This document shows, in pieces, positions 48,497 through 58,117 of a stretch of 64,000 bases of DNA. This DNA comes from Anaerolineae bacterium. GTDB taxonomy: Bacteria; Chloroflexota; Anaerolineae; Aggregatilineales; Phototrophicaceae. The stretch lies in contig JAJEBK010000036.1 of NCBI GenBank assembly GCA_022823945.1, positions 1 through 64,000 of the forward strand, read 5' to 3'. Under the pieces are notes generated by a model. It searched no databases, had not been told where the DNA came from, and saw only the letters and a list, made by a program, of their open reading frames with translations. The number at the start of each line of letters is the position of its first letter. Within the stretch, counting starts at the first letter, position 1. The position numbers and the translations under genes were made by a program.

Positions 48497-48999
48497 GTCT
48501 TGCCCCTGTCTTCGCCCCACTTCGCCACATAATACCATACCTGTATAGGCGAAAAGCTAATCTCATAAACTTTGTCGGCCATCGTATGTATATGATACAG
48601 GTCTGCAATCCCTTCCGAAATGGAGTCCGAAATGAATGCAACACCTGAGACTGTTGCGGTTTCGCTGTCGTAGAATGACTTCCTTTGTCTGCGTTCAGCT
48701 TTCAAACCATGAGCGAACAGATTGCGAATTGCTCTTGCGACGCATCCCTCGTGCCAACCAAATGTCAGTTCTGTGTCTCGTTTGCGACCAACAACCGACT
48801 CGTAGCCCGAAATGAAACGCTGGTGTGCGGTGACGCCGTGCCCAACCAACTCAAACAAATTGAAGGCAACCAGCGTTAGCGCCCAATAGTATCGCTCATC
48901 ATCATGGCGATCGAGGAGGTTGCCCGCGGAAAGTGCCATTTCAATAGCGCTCTCGCGGTCAACGATTACGCGATAGGTTAGCGGATCGTGTTTATTCAA
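48493..48999 (-). CDS. HEPN-like helical protein (candidate RNase toxin)
   Basis: The 168-residue, mainly helical protein contains RNLFAH (Arg92, Asn93, His97) near the end of a predicted third helix. This agrees with the R-N-x3-H form of the HEPN active-site motif (R-X4-6-H) of many toxin and antiphage RNases. Preceding helices YYWALTLVAFNLFELVGHGV and following KAERRQRKSFYD fit a four-helix bundle. The start is TTG 48999, 8 bp inside the end of pepF, with GGAGGGG ideally placed. The gene is AT-richer than pepF. Family assignment is from motif and secondary structure only. Confidence 0.6.
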   Translation of the reverse strand: MNKHDPLTYRVIVDRESAIEMALSAGNLLDRHDDERYYWALTLVAFNLFELVGHGVTAHQRFISGYESVVGRKRDTELTFGWHEGCVARAIRNLFAHGLKAERRQRKSFYDSETATVSGVAFISDSISEGIADLYHIHTMADKVYEISFSPIQVWYYVAKWGEDRGKT

Positions 49000-50794
49000 T
49001 CAGCCCCTCCAGCCGATCGACCAACCCGCCCAGCACAGCGAAAGTCTCTTCCACAGCCGCCGGCGTCGACATATCCACGCCAGCCATTTGCAGCGCGTCG
49101 ATTGGATACTGGCTGCCGCCCGCTCGCAGGAAAGCCAGATAGCGCTTGACCGCCTCTCCGCTCTCGTCAGCCAAAATGGCATTGGCGAGGGCATGCGCAG
49201 CCGAGATGCCCGTGGCGTATTGAAAGGTGTAGAAGGCTTCGTAGAGATGTCCGAATTGCGCCCAGGTGATGCCCGTGCGGCGCGGGTCGTCCGTCATCGT
49301 CTCGCCATAGCCCTCGGCGAAGAAGCCCGCCATGATTTCGTTGAGCGCGGCTGGCGTCAGCGGCTCGTCATTTTCCATGCGCGTATGCACTTCCAGCTCG
49401 AAGCGCGCGAGTGTCGGCATGATGAAGAAATAGCGGTGGATGTTGTCCATCGCCTCCTGGATGAGCGCCAGTTGAAACGCGCGGTCATTGTTCTGGGCGA
49501 AGAGATGCGCCCGCACCAGCGCTTGATTGAAATTGGACGCCACCTCCGCGGCGAACATGGAATAGTTGCTGTAGACAAAAGGCTGATGCCGGCGCGTGTA
49601 ATAGCTGTGCATGGAATGCCCCAGCTCGTGCGCCAACGTGCTCATCGCGCCCAAGCCGCCATCGAAGCTCAGCATGATGAAAGGATGCGTGTCGTAAGTG
49701 CCATAGCTGAACGCGCCTTCAGACTTGCCGCGGTTGATGGCATGGTCGACCCAGCGCTCCTGCAGACAGCCGCGCCGCATGGTTTGCACATAGTCATCGC
49801 CCAAGGGTCGCATGCCCGCCGCGATCATGTCGACAGCTTCCGCGAAGCTCAATTGTGGATCATCGCTGGTCAGCGGTGCCCAGATATCCCAGGGGTGGAT
49901 GGTTTCGTAACCCAGCGCCCGCCGCCGCACCTCCCAATAGCGATGCCAGGTCGGGATATGGCGTTGGCAAGTTTCGATGAGGTTGTAGAAGACCTCCAGT
50001 GGGATGTTGCCCGGCGACAATTTGGCCTGCAAAACACTGTCATAACCGCGCAGACGGGCTTGCACAACATTGCTCTTGACCGATGCCAGGTAGGCTGCCG
50101 CGAATGTGTTGTGAAAGCGCAGGTAGCTGTCGGCATAATTCTGCCAGGCGTTCTGGCGGGTTTGGCGGTCGCTTTCTCCCAGCAGCTTGTCGCGCGTGCT
50201 CTGGATCAAAGGCTGTGGGGCGCCGCTGGTGTCGGCCGCGTCATCAAAGCGCAGGTCCATGTCATTCAGTGCGCTGCGGATGCTTTCGATGCGCCCAAGC
50301 GGGTCGTTCAGCAAGCCCAGAACGCCTTCGACCTCGGCGGATAGCACATGCTGCTTTTTGCGCAGCAGATCGTCTATGTAGTGTTCATATTGTTGCATGG
50401 CCGGCTCGGACTGCGTCCACTGCAGCAGGTCGCCGGGGTCCATCGCCAGCAGCTCGGGCTGGGCAAACGCAGCGCCAGAGAGGAATTGCCCGGCCAATCC
50501 CTGCGCCTGCCCCAACATGCCTTTGATGTCTTCGTTTTCGCCATCGCAGGCTTGCCACATGGCGGTGTACATATAGAGAGTCCATACCCGCCGCGCCACT
50601 GCCTGGTAACAATCGAAGTACGCGGCGAGTCGCTCGGCGCTTTCTGCCAGCGTGCCTTGGAAGGCCGCAAGCTGCCCGAGCTGGCTGGAAACGGCGCTGT
50701 ATTCGGCGCGCCAGTCATCAAAAGATGCAAAGACGCTTTCGTGATTCCAGGTTGCTTGCTCGGGGATGTCTGCGCGGGCGAGGATGATGGTCAT
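48992..50794 (-). CDS. pepF: Oligoendopeptidase F-type M3 metallopeptidase
   Basis: The 600-residue cytoplasmic zinc peptidase cleaves oligopeptides. The active site is HELGH (His389, Glu390, His393), within MSTLAHELGHSMHSYYTRRH. The third ligand Glu is in FAAEVASNFNQALVRAHLF. The N-terminal helical region matches PepF/M3B layout and the length is normal. AAGGAC lies upstream of ATG. Downstream genes overlap it and appear to ride on its transcript. Confidence 0.9.
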   Translation of the reverse strand: MTIILARADIPEQATWNHESVFASFDDWRAEYSAVSSQLGQLAAFQGTLAESAERLAAYFDCYQAVARRVWTLYMYTAMWQACDGENEDIKGMLGQAQGLAGQFLSGAAFAQPELLAMDPGDLLQWTQSEPAMQQYEHYIDDLLRKKQHVLSAEVEGVLGLLNDPLGRIESIRSALNDMDLRFDDAADTSGAPQPLIQSTRDKLLGESDRQTRQNAWQNYADSYLRFHNTFAAAYLASVKSNVVQARLRGYDSVLQAKLSPGNIPLEVFYNLIETCQRHIPTWHRYWEVRRRALGYETIHPWDIWAPLTSDDPQLSFAEAVDMIAAGMRPLGDDYVQTMRRGCLQERWVDHAINRGKSEGAFSYGTYDTHPFIMLSFDGGLGAMSTLAHELGHSMHSYYTRRHQPFVYSNYSMFAAEVASNFNQALVRAHLFAQNNDRAFQLALIQEAMDNIHRYFFIMPTLARFELEVHTRMENDEPLTPAALNEIMAGFFAEGYGETMTDDPRRTGITWAQFGHLYEAFYTFQYATGISAAHALANAILADESGEAVKRYLAFLRAGGSQYPIDALQMAGVDMSTPAAVEETFAVLGGLVDRLEGLIE

Positions 50795-50820
50795 GGGAGA
50801 ATGTCCTTCTGTGTGGCGGG

Positions 50821-51423
50821 TCAGTTTTGTTGAACTTGCCGGTCGCTACAGTCGGTACGCCAGCGTCTCGCGGCCGAGCTTGCAACCAGGTCAATCACTT
50901 CGACATGAAGCTGACGAGCGAGTTCTGATGCGGCCAAGCTGCGATGACAAGCCTGCGGCTCGGCTTCGACGCAGAACAAGAGCGGACGGATGGCGTCTGG
51001 GCGTTCCGCCAGTTCACGAGCGCGAGCCCAAATTACTTCGGCGTTGAGTGCTGATTCGGTAGGCCTGCCATCTGTGTCGATGCCAAGAATTTCATGATTG
51101 TATCGGCATACATATTCACGCGACAGCTTTTCCGGCGCATCGGGATCGCTTGGCAAGTTCTTTATTTCCCTGGTTGGCGCTAGCTCGTCCTTTAGATGTG
51201 CATAGCCAATGCCAAGCGCCGACAGCTTCTTGATGAGGCGTGTTTTGCTTGCATAGGGGTAGGCACCATACATAAAGCCACGACGAAGTCGCGTGTCAAT
51301 GAAGAGATCGATATTGTTGTCCTTCAGCGCTTGAAAGAAGGCGGCTTCGGCAGCGTCGCCGAATTCACTTGCGAATCCGAAAACGCCCATCGTGAAAATG
51401 GCGACCGGCTTCTTTGTACGCAA
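50821..51423 (-). CDS. DUF488-family protein
   Basis: The 200-residue protein has DUF488 features: an N-terminal IFTMGVFGFASEFGDAAEAA (family form TIGxS...F), LFIDTRLRRGF, LSALGIGYAHLKDELAPTRE and the C-terminal LLFCVEAEPQACHRSLAASE. The last block supplies the conserved CHR. Biochemical role is not known. Start TTG 51423 follows GAGGGTG; a later ATG is possible. Somewhat AT-richer than its neighbours. Confidence 0.8.
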   Translation of the reverse strand: MRTKKPVAIFTMGVFGFASEFGDAAEAAFFQALKDNNIDLFIDTRLRRGFMYGAYPYASKTRLIKKLSALGIGYAHLKDELAPTREIKNLPSDPDAPEKLSREYVCRYNHEILGIDTDGRPTESALNAEVIWARARELAERPDAIRPLLFCVEAEPQACHRSLAASELARQLHVEVIDLVASSAARRWRTDCSDRQVQQN

Positions 51424-51460
51424 AACACACCCTCTATCTGAAGCAACAACCTCAATTAGA

Positions 51461-53134
51461 TCACCTTACGCGCCACTCAAAAGGCATCAGCAACTGCGCT
51501 CGGCTGCAAACCAATTCAATGCCCTCCGCGACATATTTTGCCATGGCTGCGGGATTTTGTTCCGCCAATTGCACGCCGATGGGCTTGTCTTTGCCACGCA
51601 CGAGCGATAGTGGCGCGCTATCGGGCAGATTCGCCAGTTCGCGGGCTTTGGCGCTGGCATCGTCCAGGCTGCCCAGTTGGTCGACCAGTCCGCATTCCAG
51701 CGCCTGCGCGCCCGTCCAGACTCGTCCGCCGCCGATAGCGTTGATTTCATCGGTTGTTTTCCCGCGACTATCAGCCACGCGCATGATGAACTGGCGATAC
51801 AGATGCTCAATGTTATCGCGCACCATCTGCCGCTGCTCATCGCTGAAAGGCCGTTCGCCAGCGATCCAGTCGGCATTTTCGCCCCGCAGATAAGACACGG
51901 CATTGAAGCGCAATTTTTTCAGCATCTCGCTGTTGACGAGTTTGCCCATCAACACGCCGATTGAGCCCGTGATGGTGCTGGGCTGCGCGACGATCCAGTG
52001 TGCCGGCGTCGCGATGTAATAGCCGCCCGAAGCCGCCACGCCACCCATGCAGACCACCAGCGGACGCGTGCTGGCAAACTCGCCCAGCGCCGCTGCCATG
52101 GACTCGGAGGCTGTCGCGCTGCCGCCGCCGCTGTCAATGTAGAGCACCAGCGCGCCACAGCGATCATCGCGGATGAGATGGCGCACTTGCTGGTTGAGCG
52201 TGGCATCGCCCAGCCGCTCGCTGCCGACAAAAGGCAAGGGGATAGGCAGGTCGCCGGGCGGAGATTGACTCTCGCCGTCAACGATTGCGCCGCCAGCATA
52301 AAGCAGGGCAATATACTTGCCGCCGAAATCGGGCGTTGGCAGGTAGATTTGTCCGTCGGCTTCTTCCCAAGGTGAGATGGTTCCCACGCCCAGGTGCTTC
52401 AGCAGCGCTTCTTCGTTCATCACGCCGTCGATATAACCGGCTGCCAAGGCGTCGCTGTCACTGTGCAGCGCGCTGTCGACCATCTCGCGCACGGCGTCCG
52501 GCTTCATTTTGCGGGTGGCGGCGATGCCATCAAGCACAATCTCGAAAAGCGAATCCAGCAGCCAGTTGGTTTGTTCGCGCGCTTCTGGCGAGGGCTCGCT
52601 GCGCGCCAACATATCGGCGGCGCTCTTGTAGGGCGTGATAGCCAGCGCATCCATCTGCAAGCCGATAGCCGTCAAGCCCTCTTTCAAGAAAATCTGCTGG
52701 CTGAGGATGCCCGCCGTATCCAGCATGCCGCCGGGCACCAGCAGTATTTCGTCGCAGGCGCTGGCGACAAAATACTCAGCCATGCGATAGCCAGGCGCAT
52801 AGGCGATAGCGCGCTTGCCTTTTTCGCGCAGGCGCAGGATGGCGCCACGCAATGTCTGCAAGTCGGCATAGTTGGCAGCCAACCCACGAAAATGCAGCAC
52901 GACGCCCAGGGTGCGCGGGTCGTCAGCGATGCGCTTCAAGGCTTGCGTACACTCCAGCAGGCTCATTGGCGCTGCGCCAAAAAGCTGCCGCTGCACGATG
53001 TTGCGGGCGCGCGGCATGGGCGCAAAGCTGGACGGCAGACGCAGCATGACATAATCGAGTGTCTTGATGCGGGAACGTTGCATATTGAGCAGGTTCGTGC
53101 CCAGCTGCTGGATGATGCGCGTGGTGTTGGACAT
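51461..53134 (-). CDS. sppA: Signal peptide peptidase SppA (long form)
   Basis: The 557-residue serine peptidase is of the S49 family, long two-domain form. The catalytic dyad is Lys170 in ITPYKSAADML and Ser369 in GGVAASGGYYIATPA. It degrades signal peptides and membrane protein fragments. E. coli SppA has an N-terminal membrane anchor, but here residues 1-45 (MSNTTRIIQQLGTNLLNMQR and on) are polar, so it may be cytoplasmic or peripherally bound. AGGACGG precedes the ATG. Confidence 0.9.
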   Translation of the reverse strand: MSNTTRIIQQLGTNLLNMQRSRIKTLDYVMLRLPSSFAPMPRARNIVQRQLFGAAPMSLLECTQALKRIADDPRTLGVVLHFRGLAANYADLQTLRGAILRLREKGKRAIAYAPGYRMAEYFVASACDEILLVPGGMLDTAGILSQQIFLKEGLTAIGLQMDALAITPYKSAADMLARSEPSPEAREQTNWLLDSLFEIVLDGIAATRKMKPDAVREMVDSALHSDSDALAAGYIDGVMNEEALLKHLGVGTISPWEEADGQIYLPTPDFGGKYIALLYAGGAIVDGESQSPPGDLPIPLPFVGSERLGDATLNQQVRHLIRDDRCGALVLYIDSGGGSATASESMAAALGEFASTRPLVVCMGGVAASGGYYIATPAHWIVAQPSTITGSIGVLMGKLVNSEMLKKLRFNAVSYLRGENADWIAGERPFSDEQRQMVRDNIEHLYRQFIMRVADSRGKTTDEINAIGGGRVWTGAQALECGLVDQLGSLDDASAKARELANLPDSAPLSLVRGKDKPIGVQLAEQNPAAMAKYVAEGIELVCSRAQLLMPFEWRVR

Positions 53135-53301
53135 GGTCGGCCCGTCCTATCTTCACTTGATACCATTAGTATGCATTTGCAGGTCGCAATGTCGCAGGTT
53201 AAAGTGCTCGCCCATATTTTTCATAAGCCATGTTCAGGAACTATTTATGGATGGCTGAAATATGATATGCTAGGGTGAACCGGAACACAAGGTGCGGCGA
53301 A

Positions 53302-53886
53302 ATGGCTATACAAGAGCCTGTACTGGATGTCGATTCGGTCTGGGAGTTGTCGCGGCAGCCGGAATACGACAACAAGCGACTTTATCTGATTGACGGGGAG
53401 CTTGTCGTCATGTCTCCTGTTAAGCAAATGCATGGGCAATTGGCGATTCGCCTCGGCGCGTACCTAATGTTGTACGCTGATGAGCATGGCTTGGGTGAAG
53501 TCACTACCGAAGTTGGTCATTATGCGCCCGGCGATCGTCGCACATTGCTCGCGCCTGATGTCGCCTTCACGACCCAAGCTCGCATCAATCAGACCGCGCA
53601 GGACGAGTTCGTACCGTTGATGCCCGACTTGGCGGTGGAAATCGCCTCGTCTGGCGATTCGTTGGCGCAGTTGCGCCGCAAAGCCGCCATTTATCTGGAC
53701 AATGGCACGCGGCTGGTCTGGATTGTCCTGCCCGATCAGCGGGGAGTCGATGTCTGCCGTTCCGCAGTCGGGGCGCGCCTCGATATTGAGTTTGTCGGCG
53801 CTGGTGGTGTACTTTCGGGCGAAGATGTATTGCCCGGCTTTGAGCTGGATCTCAGCCGCCTGTTTCCGAATCCCCAACCCAGTTAA
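53302..53886 (+). CDS. Uma2-family (DUF820) putative nuclease
   Basis: The 194-residue protein has the restriction-fold core of Uma2 proteins. LAPDVAFTT and MPDLAVEIASSGDSLAQLRRK carry Asp, Glu and Lys of a PD-(D/E)xK site, and KAAIYLDNGTRLVWIVLPDQ follows. These proteins are multiplied in cyanobacteria and Chloroflexota and often move with transposons; activity in vivo is unknown. ATG 53302 with AAGGTG upstream is preferred over 53275. Its stop overlaps the convergent epimerase stop by 4 bp. Confidence 0.85.
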   Translation: MAIQEPVLDVDSVWELSRQPEYDNKRLYLIDGELVVMSPVKQMHGQLAIRLGAYLMLYADEHGLGEVTTEVGHYAPGDRRTLLAPDVAFTTQARINQTAQDEFVPLMPDLAVEIASSGDSLAQLRRKAAIYLDNGTRLVWIVLPDQRGVDVCRSAVGARLDIEFVGAGGVLSGEDVLPGFELDLSRLFPNPQPS

Positions 53887-54833
53887 ATCGCATCCCCCAG
53901 CCGCCGCACATGTTCGATAGTCGCGGCGATGCCTTCTTCCAGCGGCGTTTCGTAGATAGTGGCATAGCGCGCGCGCAATTCGCTGTCATCAAAGCCGGGC
54001 GGGAAAGGCAGCGGGGCATCCGCCACTTCGATGTTTGCAGCGGGCAAGAGATTGCTGGCAATGCTGGCGAATTCTTCTACTGAACGAGGTTGTCCGCCTA
54101 GATTATAGCCAAAAGCGCCATCCAGCGGAATTTGGGCGGCCAGGATGAATTGCCGCGCGACATCAGCCGCGAAGTGAAATTGCATCGTGCCGCAAAAACC
54201 GATGCGATACGGTTTTCCCTTGACTGCGGCCACCAAAGCATGCGTCGGCTCGCTGGTCATACCCTGGTCGCGCCCGACGCCGTACACCGTGTAGGGGCGC
54301 AGACAGGCGCTGCTGATGCCATGATCATAGAAATAGACGCGCGCTGCCTGTTCATTGCACACCTTGTAGGCGCCGTAGAGCGTGCGCGGCTGCTGTGGAG
54401 CGTCGTGGGCGATCAGCCCGGGCGGGAAGTCGGACGGGGGACCATAGACGCCGATGGACGAGGCATAGGCGATATGCTGAATGCCATTTTCACGCGCCGC
54501 TTCAAAGACATTGACCGTGCCAGCGACATTGACCTGCGCCCCCAGCAGTGGATTGGCGCGGCACATGGGCACTTGCAGCGCAGCCAGGTGAATCACATGC
54601 GTGATGCCCTGCTCGGCGACAACAGCTTTGACAGCCTGTTCATCACGCAGGTCGCCCTGCACGAAAGTGATCCGCGCTTGCTCGTCGCGGCTCATCAACC
54701 AGTCGAGGCGGTGCCGGTCGGAGCTGGCATCGAAGTTGACGGCGCGGTCGCCCCGGCGCACCAGCTCGCGCAGCGCCCAAGCGCCGATGCAGCCCATGCC
54801 CCCCGTCACCAGGTAAGTCGCCGTCCCGCTCAT
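53883..54833 (-). CDS. NAD-dependent epimerase/dehydratase (extended SDR)
   Basis: The 316-residue Rossmann enzyme has TGGMGCIG near the N-terminus. It then has HLAALQVPMCRANP, YASSIGVYGPPSDF (catalytic Ser region) and YGAYKVCNEQAARVY with the YxxxK pair. It probably acts on a nucleotide sugar or sugar acid. The start overlaps the stop of the FAH-family gene by 4 bp (ATGA), so both likely serve one catabolic step sequence for a sugar acid; this is inference. Confidence 0.85.
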   Translation of the reverse strand: MSGTATYLVTGGMGCIGAWALRELVRRGDRAVNFDASSDRHRLDWLMSRDEQARITFVQGDLRDEQAVKAVVAEQGITHVIHLAALQVPMCRANPLLGAQVNVAGTVNVFEAARENGIQHIAYASSIGVYGPPSDFPPGLIAHDAPQQPRTLYGAYKVCNEQAARVYFYDHGISSACLRPYTVYGVGRDQGMTSEPTHALVAAVKGKPYRIGFCGTMQFHFAADVARQFILAAQIPLDGAFGYNLGGQPRSVEEFASIASNLLPAANIEVADAPLPFPPGFDDSELRARYATIYETPLEEGIAATIEHVRRLGDAI

Positions 54834-55705
54834 GCCTCGACCATCCGATTTACCAGTCTGCCCAAACCGGCCACTTCTACGATGTACTCATCGCCCGGTT
54901 GCATCCACACCCGCGGCTGCCTGCCCAGGATGACTCCTTCGGGCGTTCCCGTGCTGATGACATCGCCCGGCGACAGCGTCATCACCCGGCTGGCATAAGC
55001 GATCACCTCGGCGACGCTGAAAATCATGTCGGCGGTGTTGCTGTCTTGGCGCAGCTCGCCATTCATCCAGCCCTTGATGGACAGATCCTGCGGATCGGGG
55101 ATGGCATCGGCAGTTACTACATATGGTCCGAGCGGCAGGAACTTGTCCAGAGTCTTGCCCAGCAGCCACTGTCCGCTGCGCATCTGCAAGTCGCGTTCGC
55201 TGAGGTCGTTCATATTGCAATAGCCGAAGACATAATCCAGCGCTGCATCGACCGAGACATTGCGCGCCGTCTTGCCCATGACCACGCCCAGCTCCGATTC
55301 ATAATCGACCGCCGTCCAGTCGGCTTGCATGGGGATATCTTCGTTGGGCGCAGCCAGCGCGTTGTTGAACTTGCTGAAGAGCACCGGCTCTTGCGGCTCG
55401 GCCATGCCCGATTCGGCAGCGTGCTTGCGATAATTCAAGCCGACACAGAGGATCTTGCCAGGGTTGGGCACGGTCGGCGCATAGGTCAGGTCGGCTTCGT
55501 CCAGGTAGAGCGCGGCGTCGTCAGAAACATCTATCAGCGCCTGCAAAGCTGGTAGCGCCGTCAACCCCTGGTTATAGACGGCATCGGGCGTGGCCGGGCA
55601 ATTCATCCCGCTGGCAGCGACCGCCGCAGCCACATCCAATATGCCGCGCCCGGTCTTGATGCCGAGTTTGACGGTTTCGCCGCTGATGAAAGTTGTTAGA
55701 ATCAT
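54830..55705 (-). CDS. Fumarylacetoacetate hydrolase-family protein
   Basis: The 291-residue protein has the FAH domain. KILCVGLNYRKHAAESG opens the fold, DYESELGVVMGKTARNVS carries the metal Asp and Glu pair, and GDVISTGTPEGVILGR is the conserved strand. Such enzymes hydrolyse or decarboxylate acylpyruvates or dehydrate sugar acids. It is the first gene of a two-gene operon with the epimerase. Confidence 0.85.
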   Translation of the reverse strand: MILTTFISGETVKLGIKTGRGILDVAAAVAASGMNCPATPDAVYNQGLTALPALQALIDVSDDAALYLDEADLTYAPTVPNPGKILCVGLNYRKHAAESGMAEPQEPVLFSKFNNALAAPNEDIPMQADWTAVDYESELGVVMGKTARNVSVDAALDYVFGYCNMNDLSERDLQMRSGQWLLGKTLDKFLPLGPYVVTADAIPDPQDLSIKGWMNGELRQDSNTADMIFSVAEVIAYASRVMTLSPGDVISTGTPEGVILGRQPRVWMQPGDEYIVEVAGLGRLVNRMVEA

Positions 55706-55810
55706 GATCGTCCTTCTCTGTGTGCGTTCCGAATTCGCGCTGATTTTACCGCCATCGCGCGTGGGCGGGCAATTGCCAAACAGCGCCGAACACCAGTCGG
55801 CAGGGCGGCT

Positions 55811-56611
55811 TCAGCCCTCCTGCTTGTCTTCGTCTTCAAACCAGTTTTCGCGTGGCTGGTCGAACTTCATCACTTTGAAGAACTCGGCATATTCGACTCC
55901 GACCAGCTTGCCGCCTTCATGATTGCCCTGCCGCACCCACTTGCCCGCGCCATTTTCAAAGTCTTCGCCCGCGCCGATCTGCGAGACATGCGCGCCCAGC
56001 GCAGCCATTTTCTGCTCCAGCGCGCAACTAATATCGACAAAATGCGTTGGGTTCATCGTCAGGCACATGAAAAGCTCGCCGATCTTGTGCGGTTCATAGC
56101 CCTCTGCCAGCAGCTCGGGGAAGATAGGGCGCGTTTCGGCGCTGGGGAATGCAGCGTAGAGGGTGGCTTCACCGGCGGCGCGGTGGTCGGGATGGTTGAT
56201 GTAATGCTCGCGCACAAAGATAGTGGCGGGATCTTGGCAGACGACGCGATATGCTTTGGTCTCGCGGATGATGCGCGTCAGGTCGCGGCGCAGTTCCAGC
56301 GTGGCTTGCAGCGTGCCATCGGGATAATCCAGGAAGCGCAGGTCGGTAACGCCGACCTCGGCTGCGGCTTGTATCTGCTCGGCGCGGCGTTTGGCGACCA
56401 GTTGCTGGCGGGTGATTTCGGGGTCGTTGCTGCCGCTGCCGCCATCGGTGATGATGACATAAGTGACGCTGGCACCTTCATCGCGGATCCAGCGCGCTAC
56501 ACTGCCGGCAACGCCAAATTCGATATCATCATGATGGGCGGCTGTCACCACGATGTGATAGGGATCGTCTCGCGATGGCACGAGCTTCAGTTGCGAATAG
56601 TCGATTGTCAT
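55811..56611 (-). CDS. PIG-L/LmbE-family deacetylase
   Basis: The 266-residue protein has AAHHDDIEFGVAGSVARW, the zinc-binding AHxDD signature of N-acetylglucosaminyl deacetylases (LmbE, MshB, BshB type), and the third ligand in YINHPDHRAAGEA. It probably removes an acyl group from an amino sugar or sugar conjugate. ATG 56611 begins the family domain with GAGGA upstream; the frame extends to 56737 without support. Confidence 0.9.
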   Translation of the reverse strand: MTIDYSQLKLVPSRDDPYHIVVTAAHHDDIEFGVAGSVARWIRDEGASVTYVIITDGGSGSNDPEITRQQLVAKRRAEQIQAAAEVGVTDLRFLDYPDGTLQATLELRRDLTRIIRETKAYRVVCQDPATIFVREHYINHPDHRAAGEATLYAAFPSAETRPIFPELLAEGYEPHKIGELFMCLTMNPTHFVDISCALEQKMAALGAHVSQIGAGEDFENGAGKWVRQGNHEGGKLVGVEYAEFFKVMKFDQPRENWFEDEDKQEG

Positions 56612-56795
56612 GGGGAGTCCTCGTATTCCGAGCGTTTCACCGCCATTGACGGCTAGCGCGCCATTGTACACGACTTGTGTCAGAATTTCAGTTGGCTTGG
56701 TCGTATCCAAAGTCGAAACTTCACCAACAGCAAACACTCTTTGAACGCGATTTTTTTCGCTATCATACGCGAGCTAGCCAATAGAAAGCGTCAAT

Positions 56796-58034
56796 ATGCC
56801 GCGAACCCGCCGCCTGCTCAGCGCTGTTTACCTTGGGCATTTGACCAACGACATATTCTCGTCCATGCCGCCGGTGTTGCTGACTTTTTTGGCGGCCAGC
56901 ATCCTGCCCATGAGCAACATCCAGATCGGGCTGGTCGTCAGCCTGTCGCAGTTGCTGGGTGCCTTGACACAGCCATTTTTTGGCATGCGCGCCGATCGCA
57001 CAGGTGGACGCCGGCTCGGATCGCTGGGCTTGGCTTTCAATGTGTTTATGTTCACGCTGTCGGTGGCTGTCGCGGCTGCCACACGCCAATACTGGTTGAT
57101 GTTTGTGCCCATGGTGCTGGCCAGCATCGGCAGCGGCGCTTTGCATCCGGTGGGCGCATTGCACTCGGCAGAAGCTGTCCCGCAACGGTCGGCATTCAAC
57201 ATGGCCTGCTTCTTCCTGATGGGACAAATGGGCTTGGCGCTGGGTCCAGCCATCGCGGGCATCTTGCTGGATGCCGCCAACCCCAACCTGGCCGGCAACA
57301 TGGGCGCGCTGGTGGGCTTGCCTTATTTCACAAGCGGCGGCGATGTAACGCCCATCATCGCGCTGTCTGTGCTGTGCATCCCGGCTGTTTTGCTGATGTT
57401 CACCAGCATCCCCAAGACACATGAACACCATGCCGAGCAGAGCAAGCGCAAGTCGGAACGCGAAAATGACGCGCGCGAGCATTTCCCGCTATTCGCTTTT
57501 GTCGTGCTGGGCTTGATCGTGCTGCTGCGCGGATTGGGGCAGCAGGGCTCGGTGGCATTTGTGCCGCTGCTCTTTGAGCAAAAGGGCTGGGACCCGGCCG
57601 CTTATGGTACGATAACCAGCTCCTATTGGATCGCTTCCGCCATATCGGGTTTGGTCTTTGGGCGGCTGGCGGATCGCTTTGATCGGCGCATGGTGATGAT
57701 GTTGAGCATGCTGGCGTCTGCGCCGGCCTTCTATCTGCTGCCGGTGTACGAAGGCGCATTCGCCTTTTTGCTGGCGATCGCGGCGGGCGGCTTGTCGGGT
57801 GGCGCACACAGTTTGATCGTGGTGATGGCGCAAGACCTGATCCCGCTGCGCAAGGGCTTTGCTTCGGGCGCGATTTTGGGTTTCATCTTTGGCACAGGCG
57901 CAATCGGCTCGCTGGTCATCGGCGCGCTTTCCGACCAGATCGGGCTGGCGCAGACCTTCCAGATCGTGGCGGCTGTCATCGCGCTGGCTGGTTTGTTGAG
58001 CCTGCTGTTGCCGCGCAAGAAGCTGGCAAGCTAA
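56796..58034 (+). CDS. MFS transporter, FSR-like
   Basis: The 412-residue protein has 12 predicted spans of the major facilitator fold. The loop between spans 2 and 3 is GMRADRTGGRRLGSLGLAF, and the second-half counterpart is GRLADRFDRRMVMMLSML. The central cytoplasmic loop HEHHAEQSKRKSERENDARE is charged. Closest in look to fosmidomycin-resistance-type exporters, but substrate is unknown. An interspersed repeat starts at its stop codon. Confidence 0.85.
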   Translation: MPRTRRLLSAVYLGHLTNDIFSSMPPVLLTFLAASILPMSNIQIGLVVSLSQLLGALTQPFFGMRADRTGGRRLGSLGLAFNVFMFTLSVAVAAATRQYWLMFVPMVLASIGSGALHPVGALHSAEAVPQRSAFNMACFFLMGQMGLALGPAIAGILLDAANPNLAGNMGALVGLPYFTSGGDVTPIIALSVLCIPAVLLMFTSIPKTHEHHAEQSKRKSERENDAREHFPLFAFVVLGLIVLLRGLGQQGSVAFVPLLFEQKGWDPAAYGTITSSYWIASAISGLVFGRLADRFDRRMVMMLSMLASAPAFYLLPVYEGAFAFLLAIAAGGLSGGAHSLIVVMAQDLIPLRKGFASGAILGFIFGTGAIGSLVIGALSDQIGLAQTFQIVAAVIALAGLLSLLLPRKKLAS

Positions 58035-58110
58035 TCTACCCCCTCGGTCCCCCCAAATCATTGGGGGAGGCTAATCTACCGCTCGGTCCCCCAAGTCACT
58101 GTGGAAAGGC
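58033..58110. repeat. Interspersed C/G-rich repeat
   Basis: CTACCCCCTCGGTCCCCCCA, AATCATTGGGGGAGG and a truncated second unit GCTCGGTCCCCCAAGTCA. The first unit can form a hairpin CCCCCCAA/TTGGGGG. Confidence 0.6.
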
Positions 58111-58117
58111 ATCGATC

